A DNA stretch of 64,000 nucleotides from Paraburkholderia youngii (lineage in GTDB: Bacteria; Pseudomonadota; Gammaproteobacteria; Burkholderiales; Burkholderiaceae): NCBI RefSeq assembly GCF_013366925.1, contig NZ_JAALDK010000003.1:434001-498000 (forward strand), in the 5' to 3' direction. Each line of letters opens with the position of its first letter. Positions within the stretch are counted from its first letter, which is position 1. Both the position numbers and the translations under genes were made by a program. Below, in pieces: positions 57,212 to 64,000 of this stretch. The notes beneath the pieces are model-generated. The model was not told the origin of the DNA, did no database searches, and saw nothing but the letters and a program-made list of their open reading frames with translations.

Positions 57212-58614
57212 ATGAAGCGAGCAGTCGAGGCCGCAGAAGCGGCATCGACTGGTAACTCAAGGGGCGTGACCCGCTTCGGGCCTCTGGGGTTTTCCAGACT
57301 TCCGCTGCATGGGAGTGTGGGAGGCAAGTCCGGTAAATTCCCGACGCAGCCATTGGGCGACCAAGCCAGCGGTGACGGGCTGACCGATTCTCAACGGCGC
57401 AATTTCGTGCATGGGGAAGTCCTCGGCAATCGCCCGGCTGAGCGACAGCGTGAGAGTCCATGCGCACGAACGAATCTGCATCCAGAGTTCGAGTAGGGTG
57501 CGCGTCTGCTGCCAGAGATTGTTGAATCCCCACCAACGCCTGAGATTGTGAAACAGCGGTTCTATGCCCCCAGCGGCGCGCGTAAAGCTGAACGATGGTT
57601 TGTGCCTCCAGATCCACTTCGGAGGCCAGTATCAGACGTCGCTTTGTCCATTCCTGCCGCTTGTCGTTGTAGAACTGGCACCAGACAGCGCGCACGGGCG
57701 TACCCTTCAGGAAGCGGGCCACGGCGACGGTCGAACGCAGGCGCTGTTCCTTGCCATAGAGCTTCATCGTCAATCCGGTTGCGCACAGCGCTTCGATGGC
57801 ATCGGCACTCAGGCGCTTGCCATAGATGCGCGGCCGTCCAGGCCGGGGCCCACCGGACCGAACGGCCGGCCGAAACAGCACGGTATCGATACCCGCGTGG
57901 CCGATGACATGCATGTTCCGACGCAGCAATGGCAGGACCAGACGCGCGCGCATGAACCACGAGTCGAACAGCACACGTATGGGCCGCTCGATCACACCCG
58001 AGACTGCACGCACAAGCGCCAGCGCAATCCAGAGCTTGTTGATGTTGCCCGTTTCCGGAACCAGTCGCGAGAGGATCGGCAACACCATGCCGATGCCCTC
58101 GTTGCCCAGCACCCTCACACCCAGAGTCACGATGCATTGCGCCCAGACGTGTTTGGGCCCGGCTGGTCTTGCCGCTGTGCTCGCGTCGCCACCCGACGCC
58201 CGGTGCCTTCTTCGAACACCGCATGATCAGCGTATCGTCCAGGACCATGGTGAGCCTGCCGATGGGCAAGACAGCAAGCACCAGTCTGAGCAGCGCTCGC
58301 GCGAGTGGCCCCGTATGCTAGGTGCCACGCTCCAGAAGCTTGCAATACGCCGTCCAGTGGCGCGTACACCCAATGGCCGAAATTGCGCGGCTCACCCATC
58401 CTTCGGGCGAAACCATGCACCCGCTGAGCAGCTCGAGGAAGCTGGTTTGCGAGCGAAGCGGCACGGTGATAAACGGAACATTGATCCATTCACGCAGGCA
58501 AAAAATCAGTGCGTTTCGACAAGGACATGGGCCATCGCAAGAGAACCGAAAACGATTCCCATTGGCCGCCGCGTTGCTTGAGCTAAAACCTCGCAGGCTG
58601 TGCGGCGGCCTCAC
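57212..58614 (-). pseudogene. DDE-type transposase (IS701/IS4-like), fragmented
   Basis: In pieces, from the 58.6-kb end, one reads WINVPFITVPLRSQTSFLEL, then LTMVLDDTLIMRCSKKAPGV (DDT active-site block), VTLGVRVLGNEGIGMVLPIL and VLFDSWFMRARLVLPLLRRN (second aspartate). RPRIYGKRLSADAIEALCAT and IVQLYARRWG (glutamate-type region) follow. At least three frame changes separate them. The subfamily is uncertain. Confidence 0.7.
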
Positions 58615-59028
58615 GATTGACTTTCCATATCAAGTTTTTCGAATTGCGAACCATTTTTCAGGACCCTTCATCGGGGGGCTCAATTTCTAAAATCGAAACA
58701 TGATTCTTTCCTTTTAAATTCGGCTGCTGATAAGCTGTTGAAGATGATCGCAGACGAAGCTAGAGAAAATCGTGCCAACAGCCAAGGTATCGGTCGAATC
58801 GAAATCCTTTGTCGAACAACAACGGACGGGACTTACAATGCAAACACTGATTGTCGCGAATGCAACAGTCTTGGCGCAAAAAGCACTGGGCAATGCGCTT
58901 TGGGTGTCTAGCTAGAGCAGCATCGGTGTTGCTCTGTCGGGCCTTGATCGGCGTGGGCCCCCGGCGTCAGAATAGTTGTCGTGTCGTTTGATTCTTAGAG
59001 AGGTCCGGGGGCGGTAGGATCGGCATGA
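58615..59028. other. no recognisable gene
   Basis: AT-richer DNA (58640-58880) followed by the presumed left end of an IS3 element near 58930-59025. Confidence 0.35.
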
Positions 59029-59580
59029 ATGAAAGCCTGCTCAGCAGAACGAAAAGAAGCCGTGGTGCGTCGTATGATGCCGCCGGAAGATGTGCCGGTG
59101 TCGGCGCTGGCGAGAGAAACACGAATCACGGAACAGACGTTGTACGTGTGGCGCCGCGAGGCGAAAGGAAAGGGATTGGCCGTTCCGGGCGACGGGAAGA
59201 ACGCCGAAGGATGGTCTTCGGAAGACAAGTTTGCCGTTGTATTGCAAACTGCCCGCTCAACGCAGCGGAGTTGGCCGAGTATTGCCGGCGCAAAGGGCTG
59301 TATCTCGAGCAAGTCGCGGCGTGGCGGGCCTCATGTGTGGCCGCCAACGCGAATGCTGCCGAACAGGCGCGCGAGCAACGTCAGCAGGCCAAAGAAGACA
59401 AGCAGCGCATCAAGCAACTGGAAAAGGAGTTGCAGCGCAAAGAGAAGACACTGGCGGAAGCTGCGGCGCTGCTCGTACTTCGAAAAAAAGCCCAGGCGAC
59501 CTGGGGAGAACAAGAGGACGACTGACCAACGTCCCTGATCGCCTGTTATGGATATCGTTGATCCGAGAGGCGGTGGGCTC
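59029..59580 (+). pseudogene. IS3-family orfA (frameshifted) with a stub of orfB
   Basis: Frame one reads MKACSAERKEAVVRRMMPPE and ALARETRITEQTLYVWRREA, the helix-turn-helix. Near 59250 the frame changes to AELAEYCRRKGLYLEQVAAW and a leucine-zipper-like KQLEKELQRKEKTLAEAAAL. It ends ATWGEQEDD at 59524. Beyond the stop the orfB start NVPDRLLWISLIREA is visible and then broken off by joining to an IS1111 fragment. Confidence 0.8.
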
Positions 59581-60132
59581 GGGCTACCTGCCGTTCACGA
59601 AGGAGATCGTGCCTGCATTCGCCAGAATCTCCGAGCGTCTGCCAGCCATTCTCGTCGACAGCTTGCGTGAACAGTGGGCCCGTGTACAGGCGATCAGCGA
59701 AGAAATTGGGGTCTGGAGCGGCGCCTCTCGAACGAGCTCAGACTTAGCGTCGAATGCCGATGCATTGCGGGGATTCCCGGCCTGGGATTGCTGACTGCAA
59801 CCGCTACAGTAGCCGCGATCGGCGACCCCGCCACGTTCCGCTCTGACCGGGAATTTGCCGCATGGCTCGGCCTAGTTCCACGACAAACCGGAACGGGCGG
59901 TCGCATCCGACAGCTTAGCCTGAGTAAAAGAGGTAACACCTACCTCCGAACGCTACTGATGCATGGTGCAAGATCGGCGGTACTCCGCGGCGCCAGAACG
60001 CCGTGGCTCGACGACTTGCTGGCACGACGCCCCTTCACTGTCGTTGTTGCCGCAGTGGCAAACAAACTCGCCCGGACCATCTGGGCGGTCCAATCACGAC
60101 AAACACGATACGAGGCACCCTTCCAAGCGTAG
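59580..60132 (+). pseudogene. 3' fragment of an IS1111-type transposase
   Basis: It begins inside the linker (ISERLPAILVDSLREQWARV) and, after a shift near 59715, continues CRCIAGIPGLGLLTATATVA, LGLVPRQTGTGGRIRQLSLS and TVVVAAVANKLARTIWAVQS. The DEDD domain is missing, replaced by IS3 remnant DNA. Confidence 0.85.
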
Positions 60133-60392
60133 CAACTAATCCGCGGCTGCAATCGCCAGTTGTAGTTTCCACCACCAAGGAGCGCAAGCAACGAATTGCA
60201 TGATGGCTTACAGGTTGGACCGGGACGAGGCAAGTCTGGTAAGAGTCGTGAACCTTCGAGTTCGAGTGTTAGCTGAGACCCTCGTCAGCGAATTCCATAT
60301 GGGCCAGCAGGCCGACCAGCCTGCATCAACGGGCCGGACATAAGCGTGCTGCCTGGACCTGTAGATCAAAGTGCAAACCCTGCTTGCTATCC
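60133..60392 (+). ncRNA. candidate bridge/seek RNA region of the 60-kb IS1111 fragment
   Basis: It contains ACAGGTTGGACCGGGACGAG, a CCTTCGAGTTCGAG stem, GCGAATTCCATATGGGCCAG, CAGCCTGCATCAACGGGCCG and GGACATAAG, then the terminal GGGAGGCGTCCACAT at 60393-60407. Its transposase is dead, but the non-coding end is preserved. Confidence 0.45.
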
Positions 60393-60459
60393 GGGAGGCG
60401 TCCACATAAGCCGCTCTAAGAACACCAACAGGCTGATCGAATAAGAAAGCGATCAGCTA

Positions 60460-61650
60460 CATGTCTGGAACCCGCATTACCGACCAACAGGTTCGCCTCT
60501 ACATGTCCAAACCAAACATCACTCGCAGGAGATCGCCGCCGCCAAGGCCGGCACGAGTGTCCGCAGCGCCAGGTGCATAGAACGGGACACCGTACTGCCA
60601 TGACAGAAACCGCGTCGTTACTGGCGTTCCCGTCCCGATCCCTTCGCCGACGTCTGGGATACTGAAGTCGTTCCGATGCTCGCGAATGCGCCGCAACTTC
60701 AGGCGGTCACGATCCTGCCCAAGCTGCAGGACGATCATCCCGGGGAGTATCGCGACAGCACACGCCGCACACTCGAGCGACGCGTGCGGCACTGGCGGGC
60801 GACGTCCGGCTCACCCAAGGAAGTCTTCTTCCCGCAGTTGCATGAGCCCGGCGCACGCGGCCTGTCCGACTTCACCGACATGGCTGAACTGCGAGTGACG
60901 ATCGCTGGCGTGCCATTCGAACACCGGCTGTACCACTTCGTGCTCGCGTTCTCGCGCTGGGAATACGCAATGTTGTTGAAGGTGGCGAGAGCTTCGAAGC
61001 ATGTCCAAGGGACTGCAAAACGCACTCTGGCAGGCTGGGGGATGTCTGCGCGAGCATCGACCGACAGTCTGTCGGCGGCGTTCAGAAACCTCGCGGACGA
61101 AGACGACTTCACGGTGCGCTATGCGGCGCTGCTCGAGCACTATGGCATGACCGGGACCCGCAACAATCGCGGCCTGGGTCACGAGAACGGTAGCGTTGAG
61201 TCATCGCATCGCTATCTGAAGGAAGCCATCGACCAGGCGTTGATGTTGCGCGGTCACCGGGACTTCGTCGATCGTGCTGCCTATGATGAATTTCTGCGCG
61301 AGGTCGTCATGCGTCGCAACCGGCGTAACGCAGCCGCGTTCCGCCTTGAGCGGGAACAACTCATGGATCTGCCGTTAAGGCGCACCAGAGACTTCGTCGA
61401 GGAAGAAGCCCGCGTCACACGCTGCAGCACCTTCACGGTACGCGGCATTCTTTACAGCGCACCATCGCGCCTGATCGGTCATCGCCTGAAGGTGCGCGTG
61501 TACGGTGACCGGCTCGACTGGTATCTGTCGGGTGCGCTGGTGCATATCACCTCGCGAGGCTCGCGTGGCGGCGACAACCGCCACGCACTGAATTACCGAC
61601 ACTTCATTGAGAGTCTCAAACGCAAGCTGCAAAGTCATCGTTGGATTTCG
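60460..61650 (+). pseudogene. istA: IS21-family IstA transposase, broken
   Basis: The N-terminus MSGTRITDQQVRLYMSK is followed by frameshifted sequence. The main frame begins near 60676 (MLANAPQLQAVTILPKLQDD) and contains GARGLSDFTDMAELRVTIAG (first catalytic D), GTRNNRGLGHENGSVESSHR (catalytic E region) and NRHALNYRHFIESLKRK. The 3' end and IstB are lost where an IS6 fragment is joined. Confidence 0.83.
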
Positions 61651-61654
61651 GCTC

Positions 61655-61866
61655 ACGAAAGCCGCGCGTGCGCCGCTCGCGTTCACGCGTCGGTTGATGG
61701 CTGTACTCGGCGCGGTTGTTTACCCGGTCCGTCGCTTTAACGAACACGTGCTCTAGGCTCGCCAGCTCCGGGATTTCACGCAAATGGTCGGTAACGATCT
61801 GCGGGGTATCGGCTTTGAGCGCAGCACCCGCTTGAAAAGCGCCCACCGTTTGTCCGCAACCCAACA
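61655..61866 (-). pseudogene. IS6-family transposase fragment
   Basis: The minus strand reads TPQIVTDHLREIPELASLEH and VFVKATDRVNNRAEYSHQPT, ending RERERRTRGFREPK. This is the last part of an IS6 DDE domain related to the 5-kb copy but clearly diverged (LASLEH versus LANIKH). It is joined in opposite orientation to the IstA remnant. Confidence 0.82.
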
Positions 61867-62057
61867 TTTCCTACAACCGTCGGCCCGATTGGAGGAAATG
61901 CGTCACTGAACACGGAGATGGCCAGCCCCCGTTGACTAAGTCGTGCTCGTATGCAGCGCCAGCGACCTTGAGCCGTACGTCTACCTCGTGCACAGGCTCA
62001 CTGAATGGCCACCGCGCAACCTGCTGCGATTTGTCCGAACGCGTACCGCTCCGCATC

Positions 62058-62524
62058 TCAAAACTCGCACCATCGCGGGCATTGAATTCGACTGCGGCCC
62101 AACGGGGTAGTTGTCGTTCGCATGAAGCTTCCCTGCCAGTACGGCCCCACGCCGTGCAGGCCCGCGAGCTCAAGCAGGCTGACCATCGTCTTGCATGCGT
62201 CGCGTTGTGACAGACGGGCATCGCGTTGCTCCCACGTTCTGCGGTAAGCCTCACGCGGGAACAGTGCGTCACGAAACGCGAGCCCCTTGAATGCCTGGGA
62301 TTTGCGCTTCAGGGCGTCAATGAAGTGGCGGTAATCGAGCGCGTGCCGGTTGTCGTGCGCACGTGAGCCCCGAGCGGTGCTGTGGACCAGCACGCCGGAC
62401 AGGTACGATCGCCGTAGATGCGCACGCCTATTCCTGTCGTCTCGGCCGCGAGTTCCTGCGGATGGTGCTTGCGCTTGTTTATGTAGAGGCGAACCTGTTG
62501 GTCGGTGATGCGGGTTCCAGACAT
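62058..62524 (-). pseudogene. istA: internally deleted IS21 IstA remnant
   Basis: The N-terminus MSGTRITDQQVRLYINKRKH joins directly to a late segment (GVRIYGDRT, then ARGSRAHDNRHALDYRHFID and FREALF-like FRDALFPREAYRRTWEQRDA), with the whole catalytic core missing. It is thus an internal-deletion derivative of the same family as the copy at 60.5 kb, in opposite orientation. Confidence 0.75.
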
Positions 62525-62745
62525 GTGCTGACCGCTTCTTCTTTAAGAATCGATCAGCCATCCTATTGCCCCACCGACGCGGCGCCGCCGGTGGGCCGTC
62601 TTTTCTGGCGGCTACGCCGCCTCCGACTCCTCACCACCGGCCGAAACAAACGTCAACGACCGGCCAAAGTGGCGCCCCCCAGTGGTGCTGGCTCGACTTT
62701 TGCTCTTTGCTTCTCGTGAGTCATTAGGAGTGGATTGAATGAGGA

Positions 62746-62979
62746 TTGAACACAAAATCAGATCTCACGGTGCTGCAGTCACAACCAGCGTTTTTGCGCA
62801 CGCCCTACACGGTCAGGAAGGCGCGCGTCACGGGGGCGGCGCCCGCCGGCGGGACGTCATGGAACCGCGAGGCAGTTCTGGGCGGCAATGGGCGTACTTG
62901 CATGGATTCGACCACGGCTGAGCCGTGCGAGGGCGTGCGCGTCGCGTTCTATCGGGCAACACCTACGGAGGCAGCATGA
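62746..62979 (+). CDS. small hypothetical protein coupled to the Ntn hydrolase gene
   Basis: A 77-residue frame with a TTG start, STKS-like polar N-terminus (TVLQSQPAFLRTPYTVRKAR) and Gly/Ala-rich middle. Its TGA overlaps the ATG of the next gene (ATGA), the pattern of translational coupling seen in phage and plasmid gene strings. An alternative frame with a better ribosome-binding site (AGGAG before the ATG at 62739) gives a less protein-like product. No function is evident. Confidence 0.4.
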   Translation: MNTKSDLTVLQSQPAFLRTPYTVRKARVTGAAPAGGTSWNREAVLGGNGRTCMDSTTAEPCEGVRVAFYRATPTEAA

Positions 62980-63563
62980 CCTGCATTGTGGCGCTGACAG
63001 ATGGCAAGAAGGTTTACATGGGTGCGGATTCGGCAGGAGCGGGGGGGGGGGCCATCACCGTGCGCGCCGACCCCAAGATTTATCGGGTGGGACCGTTCCT
63101 GATCGGCTTCACCACATCCTTCAGGATGGGGCAGCTTCTGGGCCATAGTCTGACCGTCGCGCCGCGCCCTGAGGGCACCGATGTGTTCGCCTTCATGTGC
63201 ACGACGTTCATTGAGGCGGTACGCGCGTGCTTTACCCGCGGTGGGTTCGCGCGCAAGGACGGCGAACGCGAATGGGCTGGCACTTTTCTGGTTGGGTACA
63301 TGGGGCGCATCTTCCAGATTGGCGACGATTATCAGGTTGGTGAATGCGCCGTGAACTTCGATGCCTGTGGTAGCGGCGAACAGGCGGCGCTGGGCTCACT
63401 GCATACCACCGTCGGTATGCCGATGCGGCCAGACGTCAGACTCGAATGCGCCTTGGCCGCGGCGGCCGAATTTTCAATGGGAGTCCGTGGCCCGTTCCGG
63501 ATAGAAGTGCTGGACGGCCAGATCGCTCAACGATCGAACGAAGAAGAGGTAAGCGACGTTTGA
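62976..63563 (+). CDS. proteasome-beta/HslV-like Ntn hydrolase
   Basis: The 195-residue product starts MTCIVALTDGKKVYMGADSA. After Met removal, threonine is residue 1, aspartate falls at 17 (GADS) and lysine at 33 (DPKIYRVG). These are the positions of the catalytic Thr1/Asp17/Lys33 set of proteasome beta subunits. IYRVGPFLIGFTTSFRMGQL and FLVGYMGRIFQIGDDYQVGE match the Ntn beta-sandwich. It has no HslU or proteasome-alpha partner nearby. Related orphan Ntn proteins occur in phage and plasmid contexts. ATG 62976 is chosen because it creates Thr1 and has GGAGG upstream. An 11-G run spans codons for residues 21-25 and would be prone to slippage. Confidence 0.78.
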   Translation: MTCIVALTDGKKVYMGADSAGAGGGAITVRADPKIYRVGPFLIGFTTSFRMGQLLGHSLTVAPRPEGTDVFAFMCTTFIEAVRACFTRGGFARKDGEREWAGTFLVGYMGRIFQIGDDYQVGECAVNFDACGSGEQAALGSLHTTVGMPMRPDVRLECALAAAAEFSMGVRGPFRIEVLDGQIAQRSNEEEVSDV

Positions 63564-63659
63564 TCTACCAGTCGCCCACTTACCACGAAATGGGTGATGG
63601 TTGAGCCGCTCTTCGTGCAATGCCAGTTCCAACAGCTCGCACTGGGCGAGTCGGTCTTC

Positions 63660-63982
63660 AAACGCGCGCCGACCATCACGCTCGACGGCTATGCCGCCTC
63701 GCACCGCGCGGTGCGCGAAATGAAGACCGATGGTCTGCTGCCTGAAGACACGAAGGTGCGGTCCTCAAAATATCTGAACAACGTGATCGGGCAAGACCAT
63801 CGCCACATCAAGTCCAGAACGAACGTGATGCCTGGGTCAAGCGATTCTGGAGCGCTGCGACCACGATTTCAGGAATCGAGTTGACGCATCGCATTCGCAA
63901 GGGGCAGTTCGATCTCGCAAAGCTCGGCCTCAAGCAGGCCGCTGCGCCCGCCGTATGGAATGCGGTCCTGTTTGATCGATAA
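63660..63982 (+). pseudogene. C-terminal fragment of an IS6-family transposase (another clade)
   Basis: The frame gives TITLDGYAASHRAVREMKTD and SSKYLNNVIGQDHRHIKSRT, with the catalytic E-type region DHRxIKxR. A base loss near 63830 then leads to the end, TISGIELTHRIRKGQFDLAK and AAAPAVWNAVLFDR at 63982. The N-terminal half is absent. Confidence 0.83.
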
Positions 63983-64000
63983 GCCTTCCCACCTATATGA

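Noticed and set aside
41..63982. botulinum-type neurotoxin or other large toxin gene linked to the P47 array
   Set aside because: No zinc-metalloprotease HExxH light chain or large toxin frame is found; the only protease (54-57 kb) is an M16 enzyme far away.

Overview
The window reads as a GC-rich accessory region of a Burkholderiales bacterium, most likely Burkholderia sensu lato (Burkholderia, Caballeronia or Paraburkholderia), on a plasmid or an eroding, host-associated replicon. The reasons are the transposase types, the lipase-foldase-like gene, the polygalacturonase and alginate-lyase-type genes and the AbiE pair, set in very dense insertion-sequence (IS) debris. At least seven IS families occur (IS110/IS1111, IS6, IS3, IS5, IS21, IS66, IS481), plus a Tn3 stub and a DDE-type element. 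Many genes are split by single-base shifts, often in homopolymers, or carry in-frame stops or truncations. A leaf-nodule, insect or fungal symbiont would fit this decay, but that is inference.

Layout. 1-5 kb: an IS1111-like transposase, a small unknown gene, the AbiEi/AbiEii type IV toxin-antitoxin pair and the 3' end of a helicase cut off by an IS6 element. 5.0-18.8 kb: a segment bounded by two almost identical, directly repeated IS6-family copies that share the same internal stop codon. It carries five tandem P47/TULIP-like genes (6.9-13.9 kb), the protein family that accompanies botulinum neurotoxin in orfX-type clusters. It also carries a remnant of an aminotransferase - HAD phosphatase - glycosyltransferase pathway (14.6-17.5 kb).

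19.4-29.1 kb: an intact IS1111-type transposase, then an alginate-lyase-like Tat lipoprotein with FnIII and LamG domains, a GH28 polygalacturonase, a lipase-foldase-like protein, a decayed YhcG nuclease and an autotransporter that has lost its barrel. 29.1-33.6 kb: a compact minus-strand operon with a tandem alpha/beta hydrolase, an acyl carrier protein, an acyl-CoA dehydrogenase-like protein and an aminoacyl-tRNA-synthetase-like amino acid:carrier-protein ligase, which together look like a small natural-product pathway.

34.6-47 kb: IS6 and IS1111 remnants, a decayed FkbM methyltransferase, then a GH13 trehalose-synthase-like enzyme and an aldehyde dehydrogenase. 47.6-52.9 kb: a visibly AT-richer, foreign-looking GT4 - GT2 - HemN-like radical SAM cluster, broken by an IS5 insertion and frameshifts. 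54-57 kb: an intact secreted M16 double-domain metalloprotease. 57-64 kb: mostly transposon wreckage, plus one proteasome-like Ntn hydrolase with a run of 11 G.

The most distinctive content is the P47/TULIP array, the aminoacyl-carrier-protein cassette, and the conserved non-coding 3' ends of the IS1111 elements, which are candidate bridge/seek RNAs.
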